Shown here piece by piece: positions 28,044-37,640 of a DNA stretch of 64,000 bases. Location: the NCBI RefSeq assembly GCF_000187745.1, contig NZ_GL732486.1:144532-208531 (forward strand), read 5' to 3'. Position numbers and translations under genes: made by a program. Within the stretch, counting starts at the first letter, position 1. Each line of letters opens with the position of its first letter. Under the pieces are notes generated by a model. It had not been told where the DNA came from. It searched no databases and worked only from the letters and a program-made list of their open reading frames with translations. The DNA is from Streptococcus sp. M334 (lineage in GTDB: Bacteria; Bacillota; Bacilli; Lactobacillales; Streptococcaceae).

Positions 28044-28074
28044 TGTTCTTACCTCCATATTTACTAACTATACC

Positions 28075-28103
28075 ATTATATCTGAAAACTTACGTTTTGA
28101 CAA
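28075..28103 (-). promoter_or_regulatory. Promoter of rpsT
   Basis: On the minus strand TTGTCA (28103-28098), 17 bases, TATAAT (28080-28075). Near-consensus, as expected for a ribosomal protein gene. Confidence 0.85.
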
Positions 28104-28110
28104 GGGAAAA

Positions 28111-29031
28111 TTACTTTTTTAAGTAAATTTCATCGATTTCATGGTTCTTTGTTTTATGCAGAATCACTTCTGCACGATTTCTGGTTGGTTCAATATAATT
28201 TTGTAGATTTGTGAGATTGATACTAGTCCAGACTTGATGGGCAAAGGATTCCACTTCTCCGATTGGCATTTGAGTAAAAGGATAATAGTAGCTATCAGGG
28301 TCGTTTTGGGCTAGGCTCAGGATTTTCAAGAAACGGTCTAGATACCAACTCTCGATGTCATCAACTGAAGCATCAACATAGATGGAAAAGTCAAAGAAGT
28401 CAGTAATATAGAGACGCTCGTTTTGTGGATTTTGAAAGACGTTAATCCCCTCGACAATCACAAAGTCAGCAGCTTTTACTCGTTGTTTTGCTTCAGGGAC
28501 GATGTCATAGACTTCATGAGAGTAGACAGGAATATCCACATCTTGTCCATTTTTAATGCGATCCAAGAAGTTGAGAAGGACTTCCATATCATAGCTTTCA
28601 GGAAATCCCTTGCGATTTAAAATCCCTTGCTCAGTCAAGGTCTGGTTGGGATAGAGAAAGCCATCAGTTGTTACCAACTCAACTGTAGCATCTGTAAGCG
28701 TACGGGATAGTAGGATTTGAAGTAGGCGACTGGTTGTGGATTTTCCAACGGCAACACTCCCAGAAACCCCAATGATAAAAGGTTGGGATTTGCTTTCACG
28801 TTGAAGAAAAATCCCTTTTGAAAAGGCCAAATCATCCTTGGTACGCTTGTAAATCTGGATGAGATGGGCTAGGGGGAGATAGACATCGGTAACATCCTGC
28901 AAGCTAATCTGGTCATTAAAACTCTTGATGGATTCTAATTCCTCTTCTGTCAAAGGAGGTGTGGTTTTTCGATGTAAAGATTGCCAAGTCTGGCGGCTTA
29001 TTTTTTCAAAATGTAAAAATTCGTTGGTCAT
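28111..29031 (-). CDS. coaA: Pantothenate kinase, type I
   Basis: CoaA (306 residues) phosphorylates pantothenate, the first step of coenzyme A synthesis. It belongs to the P-loop PRK-like type I family. Walker A is [15 protein letters not shown], and further motifs are [28 protein letters not shown] and the [11 protein letters not shown] strand. The start at 29031 ([12 protein letters not shown]) has AGGGG upstream; longer in-frame extensions are not family-like. It reads away from the gene at 29232. Confidence 0.96.
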   Translation of the reverse strand: MTNEFLHFEKISRQTWQSLHRKTTPPLTEEELESIKSFNDQISLQDVTDVYLPLAHLIQIYKRTKDDLAFSKGIFLQRESKSQPFIIGVSGSVAVGKSTTSRLLQILLSRTLTDATVELVTTDGFLYPNQTLTEQGILNRKGFPESYDMEVLLNFLDRIKNGQDVDIPVYSHEVYDIVPEAKQRVKAADFVIVEGINVFQNPQNERLYITDFFDFSIYVDASVDDIESWYLDRFLKILSLAQNDPDSYYYPFTQMPIGEVESFAHQVWTSINLTNLQNYIEPTRNRAEVILHKTKNHEIDEIYLKK

Positions 29032-29093
29032 TTGTTTTCCCCTAGATATTTTGTCTATCATACCATAAAAAGCTAAAAAAATAAAGCGGTTTC

Positions 29094-29122
29094 TTGATGA
29101 TAGCAAGCCAATATCGTATAAT
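29094..29122 (+). promoter_or_regulatory. Promoter of the small membrane protein gene
   Basis: TTGATG (29094-29099), 17 bases, TATAAT (29117-29122). The transcript would have a leader of about 100 bases before the ATG at 29232. Confidence 0.75.
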
Positions 29123-29231
29123 AGAGATAGATAGAGACTGAACAATTTAATGATGAAGTAGGAGATAGTTTCTGCTGATTTATAAGCTTATAAAGGGGGC
29201 ATTTTAGTTCACAACTTATAGGAGGTGTACT

Positions 29232-29636
29232 ATGAAAATCTTAAAACGTTACACATTGGAACTTTGTTTTATTTTAAGTTTTGCACTACCTTTTATAAAA
29301 GGAGCAAATGCGGATAATGGTAGACGTTTTGTGGAAACCTATTACGGTTTTACTTTTTTGATGGAACATGCCATTGTAACAGCTGTCTTTATCTGTTCGC
29401 TCTTGATTGCTTTCTTCCTAAAAAAACGGTGGACGAAATGGCTTGCTGCTGGTAGTTATTTCTTCTTAGTTCTATGGATTGCTACAGAGGGTTATTTCTT
29501 CCGCATGTCACTAGAAGATTTGATACGACTTTGGACAAGTTTGGAAATTCTGACACAAACGTATCAGTTGGGCTTTTATCTAAACATCCTATTGGGAATT
29601 TTGTTGATAATAAAGTATTTGAAGGTTAAGCAATAG
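29232..29636 (+). CDS. Small integral membrane protein, unknown function
   Basis: I do not recognise this 134-residue protein. It has four hydrophobic segments (about residues 8-25, 42-62, 70-88 and 112-130) and a basic KKRWTKW loop after the second, so it is a four-helix membrane protein. AGGAGGTG precedes the ATG. It is flanked by its own promoter and a terminator, and is apparently monocistronic. Confidence 0.75.
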   Translation: MKILKRYTLELCFILSFALPFIKGANADNGRRFVETYYGFTFLMEHAIVTAVFICSLLIAFFLKKRWTKWLAAGSYFFLVLWIATEGYFFRMSLEDLIRLWTSLEILTQTYQLGFYLNILLGILLIIKYLKVKQ

Positions 29637-29730
29637 TCATAAAAATGAGCCTAATTATAGATGATAAATTTGTTGTTTTATCCTGATTATGATATTTCTA
29701 GTTCTAAATGGCTTATTATTTATAAGTGTT

Positions 29731-29782
29731 GAAAGAGATTGAAGAAAAGGTCTTCTTGACTAGCTTTCTTCAGTCTTTTTCG
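29731..29782 (+). terminator. Terminator before the nucleoside-salvage operon
   Basis: A long stem (about 29732-29747 with 29764-29779, including GAAGAAA/TTTCTTC) is followed by T residues. Confidence 0.7.
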
Positions 29783-29805
29783 TTTTATGATCAATTTGTA
29801 AACGA

Positions 29806-29835
29806 TTTACAATTTAAGTCAAATTATGGTAAAAT
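29806..29835 (+). promoter_or_regulatory. Operon promoter, probably leaderless
   Basis: TTTACA (29806-29811), 18 bases, TGG-TAAAAT (29830-29835). The A of the ATG at 29842 lies 7 bases after the -10, where transcription should begin; there is no ribosome-binding site. Confidence 0.7.
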
Positions 29836-29841
29836 AGTTTC

Positions 29842-30432
29842 ATGAGTAAAATGTATTATGCAGAAAATCCTGACGCTGCTCACGACATTCATGAGTTGAG
29901 AGTGGACTTGTTGGGAGAAAAAATGACCTTTTTGACGGATGCGGGTGTTTTTAGCAAAAAAATGATTGACTTTGGCAGTCAACTCTTGCTCAAGTGTCTT
30001 GAGGTCAACCAAGGAGAGACTGTCCTTGATGTAGGCTGTGGTTACGGAACTTTGGGCTTGTCTTTAGCTAAGGCTTATGGGGTTCAGGCGACCATGGTTG
30101 ATATCAATAATCGTGCCTTGGATTTGGCGCGACAAAATGCTGAACGAAATAAAGTAGAAGCGACGATTTTCCAGTCCAACATCTATGAACAAGTTGAAGG
30201 GAAATTTGACCATGTGATTTCCAATCCTCCTATCCGTGCGGGCAAGCAAGTGGTTCATGAAATCATTGAGAAAAGTAAGGATTTCTTGGAAACTGGTGGG
30301 GATTTGACTATTGTTATCCAGAAAAAACAAGGGGCTCCAAGTGCCAAGTCCAAGATGGAAGATGTGTTTGGTAATTGTGAAATTGTCAAAAAAGATAAGG
30401 GATACTATATCCTTAGAAGTGTGAAAGAATGA
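29842..30432 (+). CDS. Class I SAM-dependent methyltransferase, RsmC-like
   Basis: This 196-residue protein resembles the C-terminal catalytic domain of RsmC (16S rRNA m2G1207 methyltransferase), found alone in Gram-positives. Motif I is VLDVGCGYGTLG near residue 61, motif II an acidic VDIN, and the substrate motif NPPIRAG near 130 (NPP[FI] of N-methyltransferases). The rRNA target is inferred. It is the first gene of the pdp-deoC-cdd-pnrA cluster and overlaps pdp by four bases (ATGA). Confidence 0.88.
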   Translation: MSKMYYAENPDAAHDIHELRVDLLGEKMTFLTDAGVFSKKMIDFGSQLLLKCLEVNQGETVLDVGCGYGTLGLSLAKAYGVQATMVDINNRALDLARQNAERNKVEATIFQSNIYEQVEGKFDHVISNPPIRAGKQVVHEIIEKSKDFLETGGDLTIVIQKKQGAPSAKSKMEDVFGNCEIVKKDKGYYILRSVKE

Positions 30433-31706
30433 GAGCAGTTGATTTAATCCAAAAAAAACGAGACGGTCAAGAATTGACTTCGAGTGAAATTGAATGGCTG
30501 GTAGAAGGCTATGTGTCAGGAACTGTCCCTGATTATCAGATGTCTGCCTTTGCTATGGCTGTTTATTTCAAAGGAATGACGACTCGAGAAATCTCTGATT
30601 TGACTATGAATATGGTTCAGACAGGTCAAGAGTTTGATTTATCCGCTATTGATGGGGTTAAGGTTGACAAGCATTCCACGGGCGGTGTTGGTGACAAGGT
30701 GACCTTGATTTTGGCTCCTCTTGTTGCTAGCTTTGGTGTGCCTGTAGCCAAAATGAGTGGTCGTGGTCTCGGCCATACGGGTGGAACAATTGATAAATTG
30801 GAGTCCATTAAGGGTTATCAAGTAGAACGTAGTCAAGAGGACTTTATTGGACAGGTGCAGGACATTGGAGTATCTGTCATTGGGCAATCAGACCAGCTGG
30901 TCAAAGCAGATAAACTTCTCTATGCCCTCCGTGATGTGACCGCAACTGTCGACACGATTCCTTTGATTGCGAGTTCGGTGATGAGCAAGAAAATCGCGGC
31001 AGGAGCGGATGCTATTTTGCTAGACGTGACTGTTGGCGAGGGTGCCTTCATGAAGACGGTTGATGAGGCGCGTGAATTGGCTCAAACCATGGTGGAACTT
31101 GGTAAGGCAGTTGGTAGAAAAACGGTAGCAGTGATTACGGATATGAGTCAACCCTTGGGACGAGCGATTGGAAATCGTCTGGAGATCCTTGAAGCACTGG
31201 AGATTTTACAAGGTCAAGGTCGTCAGGATATTACCCACTTCATCTGTGAACTGGCTCAAATTATGCTTGGTTTAGCAAATGTAAACAAGACAGTTGAAGA
31301 AGTTCGCCAACATCTTGAAAATGGTCAAGCGCTGGCTAAGTTTGAGAAGATGGTCCAAGCCCAAGGTGGAGATTTGGAAGACCTCTATCGTCCTGTAAAT
31401 GTAGCCCATGTGGTGGAAATCCCTGCTCAGGAAACGGGTGTCATTTCAGCTCTTCCAGCTATGGAATTTGGGCTTTATGCTATGAGACTGGGTGCTGGTC
31501 GTGCAGTTAAGTCTGATGCCTTGGACTATGAAACAGGAATTGTTTTTGAAAAGAAAGTTGGAGACTCCGTTCAAAAGGGAGAAATTGTTGCAAAAGTATA
31601 CACAAATGGAAAAATTTCTCCTCAGCTAGTTACAGATTTTCAAAAATATGTTAAAATAAATGATAGGGTGCAAAGTTTACGAGAAATTATAGAAATTATC
31701 TCATAA
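30429..31706 (+). CDS. pdp: Pyrimidine-nucleoside phosphorylase
   Basis: This 425-residue phosphorylase cleaves uridine, deoxyuridine and thymidine to base plus (deoxy)ribose 1-phosphate. The signature [19 protein letters not shown] of the thymidine/pyrimidine phosphorylase family is intact. [12 protein letters not shown] forms the phosphate site and the C-terminal domain is complete. Length fits low-GC Gram-positive Pdp, which accepts uridine as well as thymidine. Its start overlaps the upstream gene. Confidence 0.95.
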   Translation: MRAVDLIQKKRDGQELTSSEIEWLVEGYVSGTVPDYQMSAFAMAVYFKGMTTREISDLTMNMVQTGQEFDLSAIDGVKVDKHSTGGVGDKVTLILAPLVASFGVPVAKMSGRGLGHTGGTIDKLESIKGYQVERSQEDFIGQVQDIGVSVIGQSDQLVKADKLLYALRDVTATVDTIPLIASSVMSKKIAAGADAILLDVTVGEGAFMKTVDEARELAQTMVELGKAVGRKTVAVITDMSQPLGRAIGNRLEILEALEILQGQGRQDITHFICELAQIMLGLANVNKTVEEVRQHLENGQALAKFEKMVQAQGGDLEDLYRPVNVAHVVEIPAQETGVISALPAMEFGLYAMRLGAGRAVKSDALDYETGIVFEKKVGDSVQKGEIVAKVYTNGKISPQLVTDFQKYVKINDRVQSLREIIEIIS

Positions 31707-31725
31707 ACCGCAGGAGAATCCGAAT

Positions 31726-32388
31726 ATGAAATTAAATAAATATATCGATCATACGCTTTTAAAACAAGATGCAACAGAAAATCAAATTGATTGTTTGTTG
31801 TCTGAGGCTAGGGAGTATGATTTTGCCAGTGTTTGCGTCAATCCGACCTGGGTTGAACATGCCCAAAAAGAGCTTGAAGGAACAGATGTCAAGGTCTGCA
31901 CAGTAGTTGGTTTCCCCTTGGGAGCAACAACTTCAACTGTGAAAGCTTTTGAAACAAAAGAAGCTATCCAAAATGGTGCAGATGAGATTGATATGGTGAT
32001 CAATGTTGGAGCTCTCAAATCAGGTAATTTATCCTTGGTTGAGTCTGATATTCGCGCAGTAGTAGAAGCAAGTGGTGACAAGTTAGTGAAAGTCATTATT
32101 GAAGCTTGCCTGCTGACAGACCAAGAAAAAGTTGTGGCTTGCCAATTGGCTCAAAAAGCTGGAGCTGATTTTGTTAAAACATCTACTGGCTTTTCAACTG
32201 GTGGCGCTACGATAGCAGATGTTAGATTAATGCGTGAAACAGTTGGACCTGATATGGGAGTCAAGGCTGCTGGCGGAGCTCGTTCTTATGCAGATGCTCT
32301 TGCCTTTGTGGAAGCTGGGGCGACCCGTATTGGAACGTCAGCTGGGGTAGCAATTCTAAAAGGAGAATTGGCTGATGGCGACTACTGA
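31726..32388 (+). CDS. deoC: Deoxyribose-phosphate aldolase
   Basis: A class I aldolase of 220 residues that splits 2-deoxyribose 5-phosphate into glyceraldehyde 3-phosphate and acetaldehyde. The TIM barrel starts [12 protein letters not shown], with [23 protein letters not shown] and the Schiff-base Lys in [14 protein letters not shown] gives the second Lys. It begins 19 bases after pdp with CAGGAG and overlaps cdd by 14 bases. Confidence 0.97.
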   Translation: MKLNKYIDHTLLKQDATENQIDCLLSEAREYDFASVCVNPTWVEHAQKELEGTDVKVCTVVGFPLGATTSTVKAFETKEAIQNGADEIDMVINVGALKSGNLSLVESDIRAVVEASGDKLVKVIIEACLLTDQEKVVACQLAQKAGADFVKTSTGFSTGGATIADVRLMRETVGPDMGVKAAGGARSYADALAFVEAGATRIGTSAGVAILKGELADGDY

Positions 32389-32764
32389 GTTGATTGAACT
32401 GGCAATTGAAACCAGCAAGCAAGCCTATGTGCCCTATTCTCATTTTCCAGTCGGAGCTGTTTTAGTGGCGAAAGATGGTAGCATTTATACAGGTGTCAAT
32501 ATCGAAAATGCTAGCTACCCTTTGACCAACTGTGGAGAGCGTACAGCCATTTTTAAAGCAGTTTCCGAAGGTCAAAGAGAGTTTTCAGAATTAATTGTCT
32601 ATGGACGGACTGAAAAACCAATTTCACCATGTGGTGCTTGTCGCCAAGTGATGGCTGAATTTTTTGAACAAGATTTAAAAGTGACCTTAGTCGCAAAAGA
32701 TAAATCGACGGTCGAGATGACGGTCGGGGAATTACTTCCATACTCTTTTACAGACTTAAACTAG
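32375..32764 (+). CDS. cdd: Cytidine deaminase
   Basis: A homotetrameric-type zinc enzyme of 129 residues that converts (deoxy)cytidine to (deoxy)uridine. The motifs are NCGERTAI (Cys ligand and catalytic Glu) and PCGACRQV (two Cys ligands), and the N-terminal YSHFPVGA fits nucleoside binding. The ATG at 32375 lies inside the end of deoC with AAGGAG upstream. Confidence 0.96.
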   Translation: MATTELIELAIETSKQAYVPYSHFPVGAVLVAKDGSIYTGVNIENASYPLTNCGERTAIFKAVSEGQREFSELIVYGRTEKPISPCGACRQVMAEFFEQDLKVTLVAKDKSTVEMTVGELLPYSFTDLN

Positions 32765-32853
32765 TCTGAGTCACTCTCTGAGTGGCACGGTCCTTGTGGC
32801 CAACCAATCCATACTTGCAACATCGTTGCATATCTTATTTAGGAGGTTCAGTA

Positions 32854-33906
32854 ATGAACAAGAAACAATGGCTAGGCCTTGGTCTAGTTGCAGTGGCAGC
32901 AGTTGGACTTGCTGCATGTGGTAACCGCTCTTCTCGTAACGCAGCTTCATCTTCTGATGTGAAGACAAAAGCAGCAATCGTCACTGATACTGGTGGTGTT
33001 GATGACAAATCATTCAACCAATCAGCTTGGGAAGGTTTGCAAGACTGGGGTAAAGAACACAATCTTTCAAAAGATAAAGGTTTTACTTACTTCCAATCAA
33101 CAAGTGAAGCTGACTATGCTAACAACTTGCAACAAGCGGCTGGAAGTTACAACCTAATCTTCGGTGTTGGTTTTGCCCTTCACAATGCGGTTGAAGAAGC
33201 AGCGAAAGACCACTCTGATTTGAACTATGTCTTGATTGATGATGTGATTAAAGATCAAAAGAACGTTGCTAGCGTAACATTTGCTGATAACGAGGCTGCT
33301 TACCTTGCAGGTGTTGCAGCAGCTAAAACAACTAAAACAAAACAAGTTGGTTTTGTAGGTGGTATTGAGTCTGAAGTTATCTCACGTTTTGCAGCTGGAT
33401 TTAAAGCTGGTGTTGAGTCGGTAGACCCATCTATCAAAGTTCAAGTAGACTACGCTGGTTCATTTGGTGATGCTGCTAAAGGTAAAACAATTGCAGCAGC
33501 ACAATACGCAGCTGGTGCAGACGTTGTTTACCAAGCAGCAGGTGGAACAGGTGCTGGTGTCTTTGCAGAAGCAAAATCACTCAACGAAAGCCGTCCTGAG
33601 AGTGAAAAAGTTTGGGTTATCGGTGTTGACCGTGACCAAGTAGCAGAAGGTAAATACACTTCTAAAGATGGTAAAGAATCAAACTTTGTTCTTGTATCTA
33701 CTTTGAAACAAGTTGGTACAACTGTAAAAGATATTGCGAACAAGGCAGAAAAAGGTGAATTCCCTGGCGGTCAAGTGATCGTTTACTCATTGAAAGATAA
33801 AGGGGTTGACTTGGCAGTGACAAACCTTTCAGAAGAAGGTAAAAAAGCTGTTGAATCTGCTAAAGCTAAAATCCTTGATGGAAGCGTAAAAGTTCCTGAA
33901 AAATAA
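32854..33906 (+). CDS. pnrA: Nucleoside-binding lipoprotein (BMP family, PnrA-like)
   Basis: This 350-residue surface lipoprotein is the binding component of a nucleoside ABC importer. The signal peptide ends in the lipobox LAAC. The Bmp/Med domain shows VTDTGGVDDKSFNQSAWEG, GVGFAL, VGFVGG and GVDRDQ. The ATG at 32854 (MNKKQWLGLGLV) has TAGGAGG upstream, and earlier in-frame codons are not signal-like. It is the first of four transporter genes (with 34050, 35578 and 36639). Two hairpins after it may tune expression of the membrane parts. Confidence 0.94.
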   Translation: MNKKQWLGLGLVAVAAVGLAACGNRSSRNAASSSDVKTKAAIVTDTGGVDDKSFNQSAWEGLQDWGKEHNLSKDKGFTYFQSTSEADYANNLQQAAGSYNLIFGVGFALHNAVEEAAKDHSDLNYVLIDDVIKDQKNVASVTFADNEAAYLAGVAAAKTTKTKQVGFVGGIESEVISRFAAGFKAGVESVDPSIKVQVDYAGSFGDAAKGKTIAAAQYAAGADVVYQAAGGTGAGVFAEAKSLNESRPESEKVWVIGVDRDQVAEGKYTSKDGKESNFVLVSTLKQVGTTVKDIANKAEKGEFPGGQVIVYSLKDKGVDLAVTNLSEEGKKAVESAKAKILDGSVKVPEK

Positions 33907-33928
33907 TGGATGGAAGTCATTTCTTAGG

Positions 33929-33951
33929 AAGCGGCCCTTGGCCGCTTTTTT
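33929..33951 (+). terminator. Terminator/attenuator between pnrA and the ABC genes
   Basis: AAGCGGCC and GGCCGCTT form a GC-rich 8-bp stem with a 3-base loop and run into six T residues. Lying inside the transporter operon, it should let only part of the transcripts continue. Confidence 0.9.
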
Positions 33952-33956
33952 AAGAG

Positions 33957-34015
33957 TTGAGACAAAGTCATTTTGTCTCAGTAAAGCTTGCTACTAGACA
34001 AATTAGCAAGTTTTA
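33957..34015 (+). terminator. Second hairpin pair after pnrA
   Basis: TGAGACAAA (33958) pairs with TTTGTCTCA (33972). CTTGCT (33987) pairs with AGCAAG (34005), followed by TTTTA. These are likely backup terminators or mRNA-end stabilisers. Confidence 0.6.
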
Positions 34016-34049
34016 TTGAAATAAAATAAGACTCTGAAAGGAAGAGCAC

Positions 34050-35585
34050 ATGGCACACGAAAATGTCATTGAGATGCGTGATATTACCAAGGTGTTTGGT
34101 GAATTTGTTGCCAACGACAAAATCAACCTGCACCTACGAAAAGGTGAAATTCATGCACTTTTGGGAGAAAATGGGGCTGGTAAGTCCACGCTCATGAACA
34201 TGTTAGCAGGGCTTCTTGAACCAACCAGTGGTGAAATTGTGGTCAACGGTCAAGTTGTCAATCTCGATTCACCATCAAAAGCGGCTAGCTTGGGAATCGG
34301 AATGGTTCACCAGCATTTTATGTTGGTAGAAGCCTTCACAGTGGCTGAAAACATCATTTTAGGTAGTGAATTAACTAAAAATGGTGTGTTAGATATCGCT
34401 GGAGCTAGCAAAGAAATCAAGGCTCTTTCTGAACGTTATGGCTTAGCTGTTGATCCTTCTGCTAAAGTGGCAGACATCTCAGTTGGAGCCCAACAACGTG
34501 TAGAAATTTTAAAAACCCTTTATCGGGGGGCTGATATCCTTATCTTTGACGAACCAACGGCTGTCTTGACTCCATCAGAAATTGATGAGTTGATGGCTAT
34601 TATGAAAAATCTTGTCAAAGAAGGAAAATCAATTATCTTGATTACCCACAAGTTGGACGAGATTCGCGCAGTTTCTGACCGCGTTACAGTTATCCGTCGT
34701 GGGAAATCAATTGAAACCGTCGAAATTGCAGGGGCTACCAATGCTGATTTGGCAGAAATGATGGTAGGTCGTTCTGTTTCCTTTAAAACAGAGAAGCAAG
34801 CCTCTCAACCCAAAGAAGTGGTCTTGTCTATTAAAGACTTGGTGGTCAATGAAAACCGCGGTGTTCCAGCTGTGAAAAATCTGTCCTTGGATGTTCGTGC
34901 TGGAGAGATTGTTGGTATTGCAGGGATTGATGGAAATGGTCAGTCTGAACTGATTCAAGCCATTACAGGTCTTCGCAAGGTTGAATCTGGTAGCATCGAG
35001 CTAAAAGGAGATTCAATTGTAGGATTACACCCACGTCAGATTACAGAGTTGAGTGTTGGGCACGTTCCAGAAGACCGTCATCGTGATGGTTTGATTTTGG
35101 AAATGATGATTTCTGAAAATATTGCCCTTCAAACCTACTATAAAGAACCACATAGTAAAAATGGAATTTTGAACTATGCGAATATTACTTCTTATGCTAA
35201 AAAGCTAATGAAAGAATTTGATGTTCGTGCTGCTAGTGAGTTTGTTCCTGCAGCTGCACTCTCAGGAGGAAATCAACAAAAAGCAATTATTGCTCGTGAA
35301 ATTGATCGAGATCCTGATCTCCTTATCGTCAGCCAGCCAACTCGTGGGTTGGATGTCGGTGCCATTGAATATATCCACAAGCGCTTGATTGAAGAGCGTG
35401 ATAATGGCAAGGCTGTCCTTGTTGTCAGCTTTGAATTGGATGAGATTTTAAACGTCTCAGACAGGATTGCTGTTATCCACGATGGTAAGATTCAAGGTAT
35501 TGTAGCACCAGAAACAACCAATAAACAAGAACTTGGTGTCTTGATGGCTGGTGGAAACTTGGGAAAGGAGAAGAGTGATGTCTAA
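34050..35585 (+). CDS. Nucleoside ABC transporter, ATP-binding protein (double ATPase)
   Basis: A 511-residue protein with two fused ABC domains, as in sugar and nucleoside importers. Domain 1 has Walker A GENGAGKST, signature ISVGAQQRVEI and Walker B ILIFDEPTAVL. Domain 2 has the degenerate Walker A GIDGNGQSEL, signature LSGGNQQK and LLIVSQPTRGLD. The second Walker A lacks the GK(S/T), usual in this family. It overlaps the next gene by 8 bases. It pairs with two permeases and the PnrA lipoprotein. Confidence 0.94.
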   Translation: MAHENVIEMRDITKVFGEFVANDKINLHLRKGEIHALLGENGAGKSTLMNMLAGLLEPTSGEIVVNGQVVNLDSPSKAASLGIGMVHQHFMLVEAFTVAENIILGSELTKNGVLDIAGASKEIKALSERYGLAVDPSAKVADISVGAQQRVEILKTLYRGADILIFDEPTAVLTPSEIDELMAIMKNLVKEGKSIILITHKLDEIRAVSDRVTVIRRGKSIETVEIAGATNADLAEMMVGRSVSFKTEKQASQPKEVVLSIKDLVVNENRGVPAVKNLSLDVRAGEIVGIAGIDGNGQSELIQAITGLRKVESGSIELKGDSIVGLHPRQITELSVGHVPEDRHRDGLILEMMISENIALQTYYKEPHSKNGILNYANITSYAKKLMKEFDVRAASEFVPAAALSGGNQQKAIIAREIDRDPDLLIVSQPTRGLDVGAIEYIHKRLIEERDNGKAVLVVSFELDEILNVSDRIAVIHDGKIQGIVAPETTNKQELGVLMAGGNLGKEKSDV

Positions 35586-36636
35586 AAAATTACAACAAAT
35601 TTCGGTTCCCTTGATTTCTGTATTCCTAGGAATTTTACTTGGAGCCATTGTCATGTGGATCTTTGGTTATGATGCTATTTGGGGCTACGAAGAATTGTTC
35701 TATACAGCCTTTGGTAGCCTGCGTGGGATTGGAGAAATCTTCCGTGCTATGGGTCCTTTGGTCTTGATTGGTCTTGGTTTTGCTGTTGCCAGTCGCGCTG
35801 GTTTCTTTAACGTTGGGCTTCCTGGTCAGGCTTTGGCAGGTTGGATTCTCAGTGGTTGGTTTGCCCTGTCGCATCCAGATATGCCCCGTCCCTTGATGAT
35901 TTTAGCAACCATCGTGATTGCCTTGATTGCTGGTGGGATTGTCGGTGCGATTCCAGGTATTCTTAGAGCCTATCTAGGGACGTCAGAGGTTATCGTAACC
36001 ATTATGATGAACTACATCGTATTGTATGTAGGGAATGCCTTTATCCATGCCTTCCCTAAAGACTTTATGCAAAGTACAGATTCAACCATTCGTGTTGGGG
36101 CTAATGCAACCTATCAGACACCTTGGTTGGCTGAGTTGACTGGTAACTCGCGGATGAATATTGGTATTTTCTTTGCAATCATTGCAGTTGCAGTTATTTG
36201 GTTCATGCTCAAGAAAACAACTCTTGGTTTTGAAATTCGTGCGGTTGGTCTCAATCCCCACGCATCAGAATACGCTGGTATTTCTGCCAAGCGGACTATC
36301 ATCCTCTCAATGATTATTTCAGGTTCCTTGGCAGGTCTTGGTGGAGCTGTTGAAGGACTTGGAACCTTCCAGAACGTCTATGTTCAAGGGGCATCATTAG
36401 CTGTCGGGTTTAACGGGATGGCGGTTAGTCTGCTTGCGGCCAACTCACCAATTGGTATTCTCTTTGCAGCCTTCCTATTTGGTGTTCTCCAAGTTGGAGC
36501 CCCTGGTATGAATGCGGCGCAGGTACCGTCTGAGCTTGTCAGCATTGTAACAGCGTCTATTATCTTCTTTGTCAGTGTTCATTACCTTATCGAACGCTTT
36601 GTCAAACCGAAAAAACAAGTTAAAGGAGGTAAGTAA
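35578..36636 (+). CDS. Nucleoside ABC transporter, permease 1
   Basis: A BPD_transp_2 family permease of 352 residues with about ten hydrophobic segments. GFFNVGLPGQALAGW and VGLNPHASEYAGI are the family's conserved cytoplasmic motifs. The start is the ATG at 35578 after AAAGGAGAAGAG; the longer frame from 35551 lies inside the ATPase gene. It forms a heterodimer with the next permease, by analogy with RbsC-type transporters. Confidence 0.93.
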   Translation: MSKKLQQISVPLISVFLGILLGAIVMWIFGYDAIWGYEELFYTAFGSLRGIGEIFRAMGPLVLIGLGFAVASRAGFFNVGLPGQALAGWILSGWFALSHPDMPRPLMILATIVIALIAGGIVGAIPGILRAYLGTSEVIVTIMMNYIVLYVGNAFIHAFPKDFMQSTDSTIRVGANATYQTPWLAELTGNSRMNIGIFFAIIAVAVIWFMLKKTTLGFEIRAVGLNPHASEYAGISAKRTIILSMIISGSLAGLGGAVEGLGTFQNVYVQGASLAVGFNGMAVSLLAANSPIGILFAAFLFGVLQVGAPGMNAAQVPSELVSIVTASIIFFVSVHYLIERFVKPKKQVKGGK

Positions 36637-36638
36637 AG

Positions 36639-37595
36639 ATGTCTATTACAACCTTGCTCACCCTCTTGGTGTCTTCTATGTTGATTTACTCAGCACCCCT
36701 CATCTTTACAAGTATCGGTGGTGTTTTCTCTGAACGTGGTGGTGTGGTAAACGTCGGCCTTGAAGGAATTATGGTTATGGGAGCCTTTTCTGGAGTTGTC
36801 TTTAACCTTGAATTTGCAGAACAATTTGGAGCAGCAACTCCATGGCTATCCTTGCTTGTAGCAGGATTGGTTGGAGGCCTCTTCTCTATCATCCACGCAG
36901 CAGCAACGGTTCATTTCCGTGCAGACCATGTTGTCAGCGGTACGGTATTGAACTTAATGGCGCCAGCCTTGGCAGTTTTCTTGGTGAAAGTGCTTTATAA
37001 CAAAGGACAAACCGACAACTTAAGTCAGACTTTTGGACGCTTTGATTTCCCAGTTTTGGCAAATATCCCAGTTATCGGAGATATCTTCTTCAAGTCAACT
37101 AGTCTGCTTGGTTATCTGGCCATTGCCTTCTCATTCCTTGCTTGGTTTATCCTCTTCAAAACTCGCTTTGGTCTTCGTCTCCGCTCTGTCGGTGAACATC
37201 CTCAAGCAGCGGATACCTTGGGAATCAATGTCTACAAGATGAGATATTTTGGAGTTATTATTTCAGGTTTCCTAGGTGGAATTGGTGGAGCGATTTATGC
37301 TCAATCAATCTCAGTTAACTTCTCAGTGACAACTATTGTTGGACCTGGATTTATCGCCCTTGCTGCGATGATTTTCGGAAAATGGAATCCAATCGGAGCC
37401 ATGCTATCTAGTCTCTTCTTTGGGCTTTCACAAAGTTTGGCTGTTATCGGTTCTCAATTGCCATTCCTACAAGGAGTGCCTGCGGTTTACCTTCAAATCG
37501 CACCTTATATTTTGACCATTCTTGTCTTGGCAGCCTTCTTTGGAAAAGCAGTTGCACCAAAAGCAGATGGTATTAACTATATCAAATCAAAATAA
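36639..37595 (+). CDS. Nucleoside ABC transporter, permease 2
   Basis: The second BPD_transp_2 permease has 318 residues and about nine hydrophobic segments. GVVNVGLEGIMVMGAFSG and VGEHPQAADTLGI are paralogous to the motifs of permease 1. It starts two bases after that gene, with AAAGGAGG upstream. A bidirectional terminator follows and separates it from convergent plsY. Confidence 0.93.
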   Translation: MSITTLLTLLVSSMLIYSAPLIFTSIGGVFSERGGVVNVGLEGIMVMGAFSGVVFNLEFAEQFGAATPWLSLLVAGLVGGLFSIIHAAATVHFRADHVVSGTVLNLMAPALAVFLVKVLYNKGQTDNLSQTFGRFDFPVLANIPVIGDIFFKSTSLLGYLAIAFSFLAWFILFKTRFGLRLRSVGEHPQAADTLGINVYKMRYFGVIISGFLGGIGGAIYAQSISVNFSVTTIVGPGFIALAAMIFGKWNPIGAMLSSLFFGLSQSLAVIGSQLPFLQGVPAVYLQIAPYILTILVLAAFFGKAVAPKADGINYIKSK

Positions 37596-37603
37596 GCATA
37601 CAA

Positions 37604-37640
37604 AAAACGTCAGTTCTGTTCAAACTGACGTTTTATTTTT
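37604..37640. terminator. Bidirectional terminator between the ABC operon and plsY
   Basis: AAAACGTCAGTT (37604) and AACTGACGTTTT (37623) form a perfect 12-bp stem with A residues before and T residues after. The plsY stop codon lies in its tail. Confidence 0.9.

Noticed and set aside
28044..28058. ATG start for rpsT giving [10 protein letters not shown]
   Set aside because: That ATG overlaps the Shine-Dalgarno GGAGG; the TTG at 28043 gives the universal S20 start MANIKSAIK.
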